This document shows, one piece after another, positions 1 to 7,412 of a stretch of 14,207 bases of DNA (position 1 is its first letter; every line of letters starts with the position of its first letter). The stretch is from Bacteroidales bacterium UBA1199 (GTDB lineage: Bacteria > Bacteroidota > Bacteroidia > Bacteroidales > UBA932): contig DBXZ01000030.1 in NCBI GenBank assembly GCA_002309795.1, positions 6,933 to 21,139 on the forward strand, read 5' to 3'. A program made the position numbers and the translations under genes. The notes under the pieces were generated by a model, which saw only the letters and a program-made list of their open reading frames with translations, was not told where the DNA came from and did not search any database.

Positions 1-86
1 CAGATCTCGTTCTGCGCCACGTCGCCGTCAATGCGGACGGTCACGAGGTTGGAAATGATGCCGGTTACAATACCTGTGCTTTTCAT
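1..86 (-). CDS. ntpA: V-type ATP synthase subunit A, N-terminal fragment (cut by window edge)
   Basis: Only the first 28 codons and part of the next are present. The peptide begins MKSTGIVTGIISNLVTVRID and continues to GDVAQNEI, which matches the N-terminal beta-barrel start of the catalytic A subunit of V/A-type ATPases. That subunit hydrolyses or makes ATP in the cytoplasmic head. The nucleotide-binding region lies outside the window. The start ATG is at 84-86, 24 bases after the stop of the DUF2764 gene and on the same strand, so the gene continues the V-ATPase operon. The order E, DUF2764, A is one I know from Bacteroidota V-ATPase loci, and subunits B, D, I and K would be expected further left. 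The short length limits certainty, but the motif and context agree. Confidence 0.85.
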   Translation of the reverse strand, partial: MKSTGIVTGIISNLVTVRIDGDVAQNEI

Positions 87-110
87 ATAGGTAAACAGTG
101 ATTGATTTCG

Positions 111-680
111 TTATTTGGTGTTCGGATCGTAATGGACGCCGGAGAAGGTGCCGCGCACCTCGTCTACCAGTTTGCTGAAGAGTTCCGCACCGGTCTTGGG
201 ATCTAGCGCGTTCCAGCGGCTGACGATGTGCGCCTTCACGAGGAAGGCCAGCACGACGTCGATGTCGAAGAGGTTGAACTGCGTCAACTCTTCCGACTTG
301 CGCCAGTAGAGGCGGTCCAGCTGCTTTTCGCGCTCCAGGATGTCCTTGGTGCCGAAGATGGCTTCCAGCTGCGGAAGTTCTTCGAATTCAGCTGTGTACG
401 GACGGCCTTCCAGATGGGCGACCTTGGCGTCGCGCACCTTCCGGTCAAAGGCGAAGAAGGCCTTGAGGAAAGGGTTGCGCTGACGGGCGGCGCCTCCGTA
501 GAAGGCGTGTCCGATCCGGTCGGCGTCCAGCCCGGTCTCCAGCCAGTCGATCAGGCGCGCGTCGCGTGCGGGGCACTGCGCCTTGATGAAGGCGGAGAGT
601 TCCGCGAAGTCAAAGGGATGCGGCTCGCAGTCGCTCTGGAAGTCCGGCAGTCCGGCTATCAGATAGGGATAGTTGGTCAT
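111..680 (-). CDS. DUF2764 family protein of the V-type ATPase operon
   Basis: This is a soluble protein of 189 residues without a signal peptide or membrane segment. It starts MTNYPYLIAGLPDF, the typical opening of DUF2764 proteins encoded inside Bacteroidota V-type ATPase operons. The rest is mostly predicted helix and rich in charged and aromatic residues, with a C-terminal stretch around residues 130-175 (EELTQFNLFDIDVVLAFLVK, then IVSRWNALD). No catalytic motif is visible. Its start codon overlaps the subunit E stop codon by one base (TAATG), so the two are probably translationally coupled. Subunit A follows after 24 bases. A role in the V-ATPase stalk, perhaps in place of subunit C/AC39, is inference from gene position and general character; no function is proven by the sequence. 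Confidence 0.85.
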   Translation of the reverse strand: MTNYPYLIAGLPDFQSDCEPHPFDFAELSAFIKAQCPARDARLIDWLETGLDADRIGHAFYGGAARQRNPFLKAFFAFDRKVRDAKVAHLEGRPYTAEFEELPQLEAIFGTKDILEREKQLDRLYWRKSEELTQFNLFDIDVVLAFLVKAHIVSRWNALDPKTGAELFSKLVDEVRGTFSGVHYDPNTK

Positions 681-1294
681 TATTCTCCGAACAGGATTTT
701 ACGGGTGGCCGGGCGGAGATAACCGCCGATCAACCGGCTGAAATCCTCTGCCGTAAAGCTGATGCGGTAGCTGCCGTCGGCGGGACCGATCTTGAAACCG
801 TTCGCCATACCCTTGGCGTACTCGATTTCGAGTCCGGCGTTCAGCTGTTTGCGGATTTCCGCCTCCAGGGCGCCGTCCAGCTCTTTCTTGAGCGGTTCGG
901 GCAGGATGACGGAGAGGGGAACGGACTCGGGGTTGGCTGCGTTGAACGCGCCTACCACGGTCTTGATCAGCTCTTTGATGAATGCAGTGTCGGAGAGCGC
1001 TTTGGCGGAGCTGTCGGCCACGCCGCGGGTGAGAATCATCTGCTCAACGTACTGCTTGGTGGCGGTGATGCTCTGGTTGGAAGCCATCCGCAGGTCGTTG
1101 GCAGTCTTGGCCTGCAGTGCGGCAGCTTCCTTCTGTGCCTTCGCAATGATTTCCGCGGCCTGTTCGTTGGCCTCGGCCACGATATCGTCGGCCTGGCTGC
1201 GGGCCTTGGCAATCAGCACTTCCGCCTCCTGTTTTCCCTTTGACAGACCCTCATTGTAGAGTTTGTCCGTCAATGCTTGTAATTTGTTGTCCAT
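680..1294 (-). CDS. ntpE: V-type ATP synthase subunit E (peripheral stalk)
   Basis: The product has 204 residues. Residues about 15-70 form a long Ala/Glu/Lys/Gln-rich helix (KQEAEVLIAKARSQADDIVA and the following repeats) that should be a coiled coil. A globular C-terminal half ends SRLIGGYLRPATRKILFGE. This arrangement and length of about 200 residues fit subunit E, which pairs with another stalk helix to hold the A3B3 head against the membrane sector. It lies on the cytoplasmic face and has no signal peptide. It starts only 18 bases after the stop of the decarboxylase beta-subunit gene and overlaps the DUF2764 start by one base, so it looks co-transcribed with both. No separate promoter was seen in the 18-base gap. 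Confidence 0.88.
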   Translation of the reverse strand: MDNKLQALTDKLYNEGLSKGKQEAEVLIAKARSQADDIVAEANEQAAEIIAKAQKEAAALQAKTANDLRMASNQSITATKQYVEQMILTRGVADSSAKALSDTAFIKELIKTVVGAFNAANPESVPLSVILPEPLKKELDGALEAEIRKQLNAGLEIEYAKGMANGFKIGPADGSYRISFTAEDFSRLIGGYLRPATRKILFGE

Positions 1295-1312
1295 ATAGGG
1301 TATAAATATTTG

Positions 1313-2455
1313 TTATCCGAGGAAACCGAGCAGCATGCCGGCGGCAACTGCCGAACCGATCACGCCGGCCACGTTCGGGCCCATGGCGTGGGTCAGCAGG
1401 AAGTTGCTCGGATCGTACTCGCGTCCAACGTTGTTCGACACACGGGCGGCATCCGGCACGGCGGACACGCCGGCGTTGCCGATCAGCGGATTGATCTTGT
1501 TGCCCTCCTTGAGGAAGAGGTTGAAAATCTTCACGAAGAGCACGCCGGTGAAGGTTGCGATCACGAACGAGCATGCACCGATGATGAAGATCCAAACCGA
1601 GCGCAGCTGCAGGAACTGGTCGGCCTGGGTGGATGCACCCACGGTGAGACCGATCAGGATGGTGACGATGTCGATCAGCGGACCGCTGGCGGTGTTGGCC
1701 AGACGTTTGGTGACGCCCGACTCTTTGATCAGGTTACCGAAGAAGAGCATACCGAGCAGCGGAATACCCGACGGCACGATGAAGGCCGTGAGCAGGAAAC
1801 CGATGATCGGGAAGAGCTTCTTCTCGACCGGGGAGACCGGACGCGGCGGTTTCATGCGGATCAGGCGCTCCTTCTTAGTAGTGAGCAGTCGCATGATAGG
1901 CGGCTGTATCACAGGCACCAGGGCCATATAGGAGTAGGCCGACACCGCAATGGCGCCCATCATGTCAGGAGCCAGTCGCGAGGAGAGGAAGATGGCGGTC
2001 GGGCCGTCCGCACCTCCGATAATGCCGATTGCACCGGCCTGTGCCGGGTCGAACCCGAAGGCCAGCGAGATGGCGTATGCGCCGAAGATACCGAACTGGG
2101 CCGCTGCACCGATCAGGAGCAGCTTCGGGTTCGAAATCAGGGCGGAGAAGTCGGTCATGGCACCGATGCCCAGGAAAATCAAAGGCGGGTAAAAGCCCTG
2201 TTTCACACCCTGATAGAGGATGTTGAGCACGGAACCTTCTTCATAGACGCTGACCTTCAGACCCTGGAACAACGGGATGTTGCCGATCAGGATACCGAAT
2301 CCGATCGGGACCAGGAGCATCGGTTCCCACTCTTTCTTGATACCCAGGTAGAGGAAGAGCAGACCGAAGAAGATCATGATCAGATACTGGCCGTTGCAGT
2401 TCGCAAAGCCGGTATACTGCCAGAACTGTTGGAGGTTGGAGAGAATGTTTTCCAT
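1313..2455 (-). CDS. mmdB: Na+-translocating (methylmalonyl-CoA) decarboxylase beta subunit
   Basis: This 380-residue, highly hydrophobic protein has roughly nine to eleven membrane segments. It belongs to the OadB/GcdB/MmdB family, which decarboxylates carboxybiotin on the carrier protein and uses the energy to export Na+. The family's key motifs are present: GGADGPTAIFLSSRLAP in the middle, whose Asp is the Na+/proton site in oxaloacetate decarboxylase, and NAGVSAVPDAARVSN near the C-terminus. The N-terminus (MENILSNLQQFWQYTGF) is a normal start for Bacteroidota members. Length is slightly below the 375-435 midpoint of the family and no segment seems lost. The biotin carrier gene lies 6 bases upstream and V-ATPase subunit E 18 bases downstream. 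The substrate is assigned from the epimerase and carboxyltransferase upstream. Confidence 0.93.
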   Translation of the reverse strand: MENILSNLQQFWQYTGFANCNGQYLIMIFFGLLFLYLGIKKEWEPMLLVPIGFGILIGNIPLFQGLKVSVYEEGSVLNILYQGVKQGFYPPLIFLGIGAMTDFSALISNPKLLLIGAAAQFGIFGAYAISLAFGFDPAQAGAIGIIGGADGPTAIFLSSRLAPDMMGAIAVSAYSYMALVPVIQPPIMRLLTTKKERLIRMKPPRPVSPVEKKLFPIIGFLLTAFIVPSGIPLLGMLFFGNLIKESGVTKRLANTASGPLIDIVTILIGLTVGASTQADQFLQLRSVWIFIIGACSFVIATFTGVLFVKIFNLFLKEGNKINPLIGNAGVSAVPDAARVSNNVGREYDPSNFLLTHAMGPNVAGVIGSAVAAGMLLGFLG

Positions 2456-2461
2456 AACGTC

Positions 2462-2905
2462 CTATTCGATAACTGCCAGGGGTGCGCCTTCCAGCACGGA
2501 GTCGCCCTTTTGGACCATAAACTGCTTGAGGGTACCGTCGCACGGAGCTTCGATACTGTTTTCCATCTTCATGGCCTCGAGAATCAGGATGCACTGGCCC
2601 TTCTTGACGGCTTCGCCTTCCTTCGCGTTGAGCGAGAGGACGACGCCCGGGAGCGGAGCATTGACCTTGGTGCCGCCGGCGGGGCCGGAAGCGGCCGGTT
2701 TGCTGACCTGGACGGTCTGGGCTGCCGGCGTGGTGGGACGGCCGGTGTTGATGACGACGGCGGGTTTCTTCCTGACTGCGACAGGCTGGTCGAACTCTAC
2801 GTTGAAGGGAGTTCCGTTGACCTCTACCTTGGCGATGTTGTCAACGACTTCGTCGATGGTGACGTTGTAGTCGTTGCCGTTGATTTTGAGTTTATATTCT
2901 TTCAT
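2462..2905 (-). CDS. mmdC: Biotin carrier subunit of methylmalonyl-CoA decarboxylase
   Basis: The product has 147 residues. Residues 1-40 form a small N-terminal domain (MKEYKLKINGNDYNVTIDEV), followed by a Pro/Ala/Thr-rich flexible linker (about 45-78) and a biotinyl/lipoyl domain (about 79-147). The biotinylation motif EAMKMENSI is intact, with the acceptor Lys at residue 113. Biotin on this arm carries CO2 from the carboxyltransferase active site to the membrane beta subunit. This domain order matches the separate gamma/biotin subunits of decarboxylase pumps, not a carboxylase with a fused biotin carboxylase. It lies 21 bases after the OadG-type gene and 6 bases before mmdB, inside the same operon. 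No biotin carboxylase gene is nearby, which supports decarboxylase and not carboxylase function. Confidence 0.93.
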   Translation of the reverse strand: MKEYKLKINGNDYNVTIDEVVDNIAKVEVNGTPFNVEFDQPVAVRKKPAVVINTGRPTTPAAQTVQVSKPAASGPAGGTKVNAPLPGVVLSLNAKEGEAVKKGQCILILEAMKMENSIEAPCDGTLKQFMVQKGDSVLEGAPLAVIE

Positions 2906-2926
2906 AAGTCGTGTATTCGTTTGGAT

Positions 2927-3844
2927 TTACTTCTTTTTGATGACGGTAGGGGTCTGGCGGAAGCCCTGGATATGCGTGCTCCAGGGGGTATAGGTCCGGT
3001 CGACCGGGTTCAGCGTGACCACAAAGCTTTCGTCGTCGTGCGCCTCCTCTGCTACCATATAGAGATGGAGGGCGGTGGCGATGGCGGCATAGGTCTCGGC
3101 CGGGATTTCACCATAGGTGGATTTCTCCACGGTGGTGGCCTGGGCCGCAGCCGATTTCTTCTTGCCCGCGCGGATATTGATGATGCCGATGAGCTTGAAG
3201 AGGAGATAGAGAATGATGAGCGCCGTGAAGACGACGGTCATCGCCGTCAGTGCGAGAATCCAACCGTGCGGGTCGATCGCCTTCATCTTGTCGGGCTTGG
3301 CGGCTTTGTCGATGATGGCGTTGTTGGTGCTCGGCGAGGTACGGTCGAGAACGACCCAGCCTTCGCCGTCGCCGTTGATGGAGCCTTCACCGTCGGCCAC
3401 GCGGCCGAACGACTGGTTCTCAACAAGATCGTGGCGGACCGGAATGCGGTCTACGATGGATTTGCCGTCACCTTTGGTGAAGATGATCTCGGTGGCGTTT
3501 TCCAAATCGAAATTAACGTGGAACGTGCCCCGGAAGGGCTGGTTGTCAGCCCAGAAGAGGACGTGCTGGCGCGGCTTGATCTGCGTGAGAACGTCGCCGC
3601 CTGGGATCTGGTATTTCTTGAGGTTGCCGGGATCGTCGGAGAGATAGCATCCGCCGATATCGACCGTGCCGTAGGAGGCGTTGAAGAGCTCGAACCAGGC
3701 GTTTTGCTGTCCGAAGTCATCCTGGAAATCGTTGGTGTTGGTCACCAGGTATTCATTCAGGCGCATCTGGCCCTGACTCTGCGCGAACGCTGCCGCGGAG
3801 ACCGTCAGAAAGACAACCGTCAAAAGGATTTTGATGCGTTTCAT
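2927..3844 (-). CDS. Lamin-tail domain/OadG fusion, membrane subunit of the decarboxylase pump
   Basis: The product has 305 residues. Residues 1-21 are a signal peptide (basic start, hydrophobic core, cleavage after AFA). Residues about 27-175 look like a lamin-tail (LTD) beta domain: an opening RLNEYLVTNTNDF, then WFELFNAS, GGCYLSDD, SFGRVADGEG and a closing TSPSTNN. One membrane helix follows at about 195-220, then a Lys-rich cytoplasmic turn and an OadG-like tail that ends TPWSTHIQGFRQ. OadG/MmdD subunits normally are small single-span proteins that assemble the alpha and beta subunits. The extra LTD should face the periplasm. Its function is unknown; binding or complex assembly outside the membrane is inference. 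It sits between mmdA (21 bases upstream) and the biotin carrier gene (21 bases downstream), where an OadG gene is expected. Confidence 0.85.
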   Translation of the reverse strand: MKRIKILLTVVFLTVSAAAFAQSQGQMRLNEYLVTNTNDFQDDFGQQNAWFELFNASYGTVDIGGCYLSDDPGNLKKYQIPGGDVLTQIKPRQHVLFWADNQPFRGTFHVNFDLENATEIIFTKGDGKSIVDRIPVRHDLVENQSFGRVADGEGSINGDGEGWVVLDRTSPSTNNAIIDKAAKPDKMKAIDPHGWILALTAMTVVFTALIILYLLFKLIGIINIRAGKKKSAAAQATTVEKSTYGEIPAETYAAIATALHLYMVAEEAHDDESFVVTLNPVDRTYTPWSTHIQGFRQTPTVIKKK

Positions 3845-3865
3845 TATGCGGGAATCAGTTAACGG

Positions 3866-5428
3866 TTAGAGCGGGAGGTTGTCGTGCTTCTTGGCAGGGT
3901 TGACGAGTTTCTTGTTGCTCAGCTGTTCAAGCGCGCGGATAATACGGAAACGGGTGTTGCGCGGCTCGATCACGTCGTCGATATAGCCGTACTTCGCAGC
4001 GTTGTACGGGTTGCAGAAGAGGTCGTTGTACTCCTTCTTCTTCGCCTCTGCGAGTTTGGCCTTCTCTTCAGGATCTTCGACAGCCTTGATGTCTTTCGCG
4101 TAAAGGACCGAAACGGCACCGTCGGCACCCATCACTGCAATGTTGGCGGTAGGCCAAGCGTAGTTGATGTCGCCGCGGAGCTGCTTGCAGCTCATCACGA
4201 TATGGCTTCCGCCGTAGGACTTGCGGAGCGACACGGTAACCTTGGGAACGGTGGCCTCGCCGTAAGCGTAGAGCAGTTTCGCACCGTGGAGAATCACAGC
4301 GCCGTACTCCTGCTGCGTACCCGGCAGGAAGCCCGGCACGTCCACGAGGGTGACGATCGGGATGTTGAAGGCGTCGCAGAAGCGGACGAAACGGGCGCCC
4401 TTGCGGCTGGAGTTGATGTCGAGCACGCCTGCGAGCACCTTGGGCTGGTTGGCCACGATACCCACTGCGGAACCGCCGAAACGGCCGAAGCCCACGATGA
4501 TGTTCTTCGCGTAGTCTTTGTGGACCTCGAGGAACTTGCCGTCGTCCACGATGTCGCGGATCACCTCGTACATGTCGTACGGAGCGTTCGGGCTGTCCGG
4601 GATGATTTCATTGAGGGAATCCTCGCAACGGTCGACCGGGTCGTTCGTCGGGAGGAAGTTCGGCTCTTCCATGTTGTTCTGCGGGAGGTAGCTCATCAGG
4701 TCGCGGATGGTGGCGATGGCCTCTTCCTCGTTGGCTGCGCAGAAATGCGCCACACCGCTCTTGGAAGCGTGGACCGAAGCGCCGCCCAGCTGCTCCTGGG
4801 TGACCTCTTCACCGAGCACCTGCTTGACGACTGCCGGGCCGGTGAGGAACATGTAGCTCGTGCCTTCCACCATGATGGTGAAGTCGGTGAGGGCGGGGGA
4901 GTAGACGGCACCGCCGGCGCAGGGACCGAGGATGGCGGAGATCTGCGGCACGACACCCGATGCGAGGATGTTGCGCTGGAAAATCTCAGCGTAGCCGGCC
5001 AGGGCGTTGACGCCCTCCTGGATGCGGGCTCCGCCGGAGTCGTTCAGGCCGATGATGGGCGCGCCGTTGCGCATGGCCATATCCATCACCTTGCAGATCT
5101 TCATGGCGAGGGTCTCGGAGAGGGAACCGCCGATTACGGTGAAATCCTGTGCGAAGACATAGACCAGACGGCCCGCGATGGTACCGTAGCCGGTCACGAC
5201 GCCGTCACCCAGGTAGCTCTTGCTCTCCATGCCGAAGTTGTGGCAGCGGTGGGTCACAAACATGTCGAATTCTTCGAAACTGCCCTCGTCGAGGAGCATG
5301 TTGATGCGTTCACGAGCGGTATATTTGCCTTGCGCGTGCTGTTTCTCGATGGCTTTTTCGCCGCCACCGATACGAGCTTTCTCCCTAAGTTCGATAAGCT
5401 CTTTTACTTTTTCGAGTTGCTGGCTCAT
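3866..5428 (-). CDS. mmdA: Methylmalonyl-CoA decarboxylase alpha subunit (carboxyltransferase)
   Basis: This 520-residue protein moves the carboxyl group from methylmalonyl-CoA to biotin, giving propionyl-CoA. It has the two crotonase-like halves of the family. The N-half oxyanion motifs are SGGARIQEG (131-139) and [11 protein letters not shown] (168-178). The C-half has [16 protein letters not shown], then YGGSHIVMS (405-413) and MGADGAV (433-439). I chose the ATG at 5426-5428 ([18 protein letters not shown]) because homologs begin there. An upstream in-frame GTG at 5464 would add 12 unlike residues and overlap the epimerase stop. The family also includes propionyl-CoA carboxylase beta chains, but the neighbouring beta pump, OadG-type and biotin genes point to the decarboxylase. 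It is the terminal energy-conserving step of propionate formation. Confidence 0.93.
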   Translation of the reverse strand: MSQQLEKVKELIELREKARIGGGEKAIEKQHAQGKYTARERINMLLDEGSFEEFDMFVTHRCHNFGMESKSYLGDGVVTGYGTIAGRLVYVFAQDFTVIGGSLSETLAMKICKVMDMAMRNGAPIIGLNDSGGARIQEGVNALAGYAEIFQRNILASGVVPQISAILGPCAGGAVYSPALTDFTIMVEGTSYMFLTGPAVVKQVLGEEVTQEQLGGASVHASKSGVAHFCAANEEEAIATIRDLMSYLPQNNMEEPNFLPTNDPVDRCEDSLNEIIPDSPNAPYDMYEVIRDIVDDGKFLEVHKDYAKNIIVGFGRFGGSAVGIVANQPKVLAGVLDINSSRKGARFVRFCDAFNIPIVTLVDVPGFLPGTQQEYGAVILHGAKLLYAYGEATVPKVTVSLRKSYGGSHIVMSCKQLRGDINYAWPTANIAVMGADGAVSVLYAKDIKAVEDPEEKAKLAEAKKKEYNDLFCNPYNAAKYGYIDDVIEPRNTRFRIIRALEQLSNKKLVNPAKKHDNLPL

Positions 5429-5447
5429 GGAAGTATGCTTTGATTGA

Positions 5448-5858
5448 TTATTTACCTTTTTCACAGAGTTCCGTCAGAACGCCCATCGTGGACTTCGGGT
5501 GCAGGAAGGCGATGTCCAGGCCTTCTGCGCCGCGGCGCGGAGCCTTGTCGATCGTGCGGAGGCCTTTGCCCTCGACTTCTGCGATTGCGTTGGCCACACC
5601 GTCTGCCACGGCGAATGCCATGTGGTGAATGCCTTCGCCCCGTTTCTCGATGAAACCGGCGATGGTGCTTTCCGGGCAGGTCGGCTCGAGCAGTTCGATC
5701 TTGGTCTGGCCGATTTTGAAGAAAGCGGTCTTGACCTTCTGGTCGGCGACCTCTTCGATGGCGTAGCATTTCAGGCCGAGTACGTTCTCGTAATAGGGAA
5801 TGGCTTCCTCAAGCGACTTGACGGCAATTCCGAGGTGTTCAATATGTGTAAGTTCCAT
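5448..5858 (-). CDS. mce: Methylmalonyl-CoA epimerase
   Basis: The product has 136 residues, the usual size for this enzyme, and belongs to the vicinal oxygen chelate (glyoxalase-like) superfamily. It interconverts (R)- and (S)-methylmalonyl-CoA, linking B12-dependent methylmalonyl-CoA mutase to the decarboxylase. The paired beta-alpha-beta-beta-beta modules begin at [18 protein letters not shown] and [17 protein letters not shown]. Likely metal ligands are His8, a residue in KIELLEP, one of His78/His79 and Glu130 (GVLTEL). The closing [11 protein letters not shown] is typical of the family. It lies 21 bases after yebC and its stop is 19 bases before the mmdA start, so the epimerase and the decarboxylase are almost certainly co-expressed. 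The mutase genes are not in the window. Confidence 0.93.
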   Translation of the reverse strand: MELTHIEHLGIAVKSLEEAIPYYENVLGLKCYAIEEVADQKVKTAFFKIGQTKIELLEPTCPESTIAGFIEKRGEGIHHMAFAVADGVANAIAEVEGKGLRTIDKAPRRGAEGLDIAFLHPKSTMGVLTELCEKGK

Positions 5859-5879
5859 TTGTATGACTATTGTGGTTGG

Positions 5880-6620
5880 TTATTCCATGTTGTGGTAGAC
5901 GTTCTGGACGTCATCGTCTTCCTCGAGTTTCTCAAGCAGTTTGTCCACATCCTCGCGGTCGGTGCCCGAGAGCGCCTTCATCTCCCCGTTGGGGAAGCGG
6001 TCGAAACCGGCGGAGACCATCTCGTAGCCTTTCTCCTCGATGAACTTCTGGATGTTGTTGAAGGCGGTGTATTCGCCGTAGATGTTGATCTGTTCCTCCG
6101 TGTCGCCGTCTTTGTTCTCCACTTCGTCGACGAAAACTTCGTCGGCACCGTAGTCGATCAGCTCCAGTTCGAGTTCCTCGACGTCGATGTCCGGGGAGTT
6201 CTTGATCTTGAAGACGCACTTGTGGTCGAACATGAAGGCCACGCTGCCCGAGGTGCCCAGGTTGCCGCCGAACTTGCTGAAGTAGCTGCGCAGGTTGGCG
6301 ACGGTGCGGTTGGTGTTGTCGGTAGCGGTTTCTACGAGGATGGCTACGCCGTGCGGACCGTATCCCTCATAGACGATCTCCTTGTAATCCGCCTGGTCTT
6401 TCTCGGAGGCGCGCTTGATGGCGCGTTCGATGTTCTCCTTGGGCATGTTTTCGCCGCGTGCGGTCTGCAGGAGTGCGCGGAGGCGCGGGTTGCCGGTTAC
6501 GTCCGGGCCGCCCTGCTTGACGGCGATGGTGATTTCCTTACCGATCTTTGTAAACGTTTTAGCCATGTGGCCCCAACGTTTGAACTTTCTCTCTTTGCGG
6601 AATTCAAATGCTCTTCCCAT
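5880..6620 (-). CDS. yebC: YebC/PmpR family protein (TACO1-like)
   Basis: The product has 246 residues, the full family length. The opening MGRAFEFRKERKFKRWGHMA is the usual form in Bacteroidota and fixes the start. It continues into the three-domain YebC fold, with TNRTVANLRSYFSKFGGNLG around residues 103-122, a family signature, and an acidic C-terminal domain ending EEDDDVQNVYHN. Members were described as DNA-binding regulators; more recent work links several of them and mitochondrial TACO1 to translation of difficult sequences such as proline runs. The sequence here does not decide between these roles. It begins 5 bases after the TPR gene stop and precedes the epimerase by 21 bases, so it is in the same transcription unit. 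Confidence 0.92.
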   Translation of the reverse strand: MGRAFEFRKERKFKRWGHMAKTFTKIGKEITIAVKQGGPDVTGNPRLRALLQTARGENMPKENIERAIKRASEKDQADYKEIVYEGYGPHGVAILVETATDNTNRTVANLRSYFSKFGGNLGTSGSVAFMFDHKCVFKIKNSPDIDVEELELELIDYGADEVFVDEVENKDGDTEEQINIYGEYTAFNNIQKFIEEKGYEMVSAGFDRFPNGEMKALSGTDREDVDKLLEKLEEDDDVQNVYHNME

Positions 6621-6625
6621 AGCGA

Positions 6626-7291
6626 CTATCTGTTTTCAATTCTGGAGATGTATTTCTGGATTTCGTAGCCCTCGAGGCTCTGGGGATAGCGGGTTTCGAT
6701 CTCTTTGTAGAACTTGAGCGCTTCCGCATCTTTGCCCATCTCTTCGCAGAGCATGCCGGCCTTCATCAGGTAGCCGGCGCGGTAGATATTGTCTTCCAGG
6801 GCGGCAGCCTTCTTGTAGCAGCCCAGCGCGGTGGATTTCTGGTCCAGGTTGACGTAAGCGTCACCCAGGCAGCAGAGTGCGCGTGCCTTGAGAATCTTGT
6901 CTTTGCCGTTGTATTTCTTGAGGTAGGAGACAGCTGCCTCGTAGTCCCCCGTGTTGTACGCGGAGATGCCTGCATAGAGCCAGAGGGCCTTGCCGGCCTT
7001 GGAGCCGTACTGGTCGGCTACCTGGGCGAACCCGAGGATGTTGCCGTCACCGTTCAGCGCCTGCTCGTAATTGCCCTCTGCGAAGAGTTGCTCGGCGGCA
7101 AACATCTGGCCGCGTGCCTCTTCCTGTGCGGGCTTCACGACCCAGCGGTTGATGGCGATGATGCCGAATACGATGACGAGGATACCGATGACGCCCCAGG
7201 TGAGGATGTTCTGGTATTTCTTGATGAATTTTTCGAACGACGAAACCTGAACTTCAGGCTGTTCTTCCTGTGTTTTTTTGTTCTTTGCCAT
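6626..7291 (-). CDS. Membrane-anchored tetratricopeptide repeat protein (YfgM-like)
   Basis: The product has 221 residues. A Lys/Gln-rich cytoplasmic N-terminus (1-25) is followed by one hydrophobic helix at about 31-48 (TWGVIGILVIVFGIIAI) without a cleavage site, so it should be an inner-membrane anchor with the rest in the periplasm. Residues about 65-215 contain helical pairs of TPR type, for example KALWLYAGISAYNTGDYEAA, ARALCCLGDAYVNLDQKSTA and AEALKFYKEIETRYPQSLEG. This resembles the YfgM/TPR_21 group, whose E. coli member works with periplasmic chaperones at SecYEG; function here is not known. It is the first gene of the leftward operon, with a candidate promoter 41-71 bases upstream, and diverges from recF. 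Confidence 0.85.
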   Translation of the reverse strand: MAKNKKTQEEQPEVQVSSFEKFIKKYQNILTWGVIGILVIVFGIIAINRWVVKPAQEEARGQMFAAEQLFAEGNYEQALNGDGNILGFAQVADQYGSKAGKALWLYAGISAYNTGDYEAAVSYLKKYNGKDKILKARALCCLGDAYVNLDQKSTALGCYKKAAALEDNIYRAGYLMKAGMLCEEMGKDAEALKFYKEIETRYPQSLEGYEIQKYISRIENR

Positions 7292-7331
7292 AGATATGCT
7301 AATATTTGATTATTGCGTTATAAATATCTCG

Positions 7332-7362
7332 CGAATATACTACAAAAATGGGAAACGGCAAG
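7332..7362 (-). promoter_or_regulatory. Candidate Bacteroidota promoter for the TPR-yebC-mce-mmd-V-ATPase operon
   Basis: On the minus strand, CTTG (7359-7362) is followed after 19 bases by TATATTCG (7332-7339). The Bacteroidota consensus is TTTG-N19-21-TAnnTTTG, so each element has one mismatch. Transcription would start near 7325, giving a leader of about 33 bases. No comparable site was seen in the short gaps between the downstream genes. Confidence 0.55.
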
Positions 7363-7372
7363 CATATATCGG

Positions 7373-7388
7373 TACAAATAAATTTGTA
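7373..7388. repeat. Short AT-rich palindrome upstream of recF
   Basis: TACAAAT (7373-7379) and ATTTGTA (7382-7388) are perfect 7-base arms around AA. The right arm runs into the first two bases of the recF -7 element. It has the size and symmetry of a repressor half-site pair, but no regulator is identified. Confidence 0.5.
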
Positions 7389-7394
7389 TTTTTG
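7387..7394 (+). promoter_or_regulatory. Candidate -7 element for recF
   Basis: TATTTTTG at 7387-7394 matches TAnnTTTG fully. Start of transcription would be near 7401, about 12 bases before the recF ATG. No TTTG or TTG lies at the expected -33 distance, so this is weaker than the opposite promoter. It overlaps both inverted repeats of this gap. Confidence 0.4.
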
Positions 7395-7412
7395 TAGGGT
7401 TATCGCCGCTGT

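Larger units (their letters stand above)
7340..7397. repeat. Mirrored 10-bp inverted repeat in the divergent recF promoter region
   Basis: CTACAAAAAT (7340-7349) and ATTTTTGTAG (7388-7397) are perfect reverse complements separated by 38 bases. The right arm contains most of the recF -7 element. The left arm lies 5' of the minus-strand -7 element, ending right at its edge. A second, smaller palindrome (7373-7388) lies inside. The arrangement could be an operator shared by both directions, or chance in an AT-rich gap. Confidence 0.6.

Noticed and set aside
1310..3862. An 850-codon open frame on the plus strand, opposite the decarboxylase genes
   Set aside because: Its product is rich in Asp, Glu, Gly, Arg and His with no recognisable domain, and the minus-strand genes it covers carry clear motifs. 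It is an antisense shadow of GC-biased codons.
3884..5443. A 519-codon plus-strand open frame opposite mmdA
   Set aside because: Low-complexity Val/Asp/Glu/His product without a known fold; it mirrors mmdA exactly in extent.
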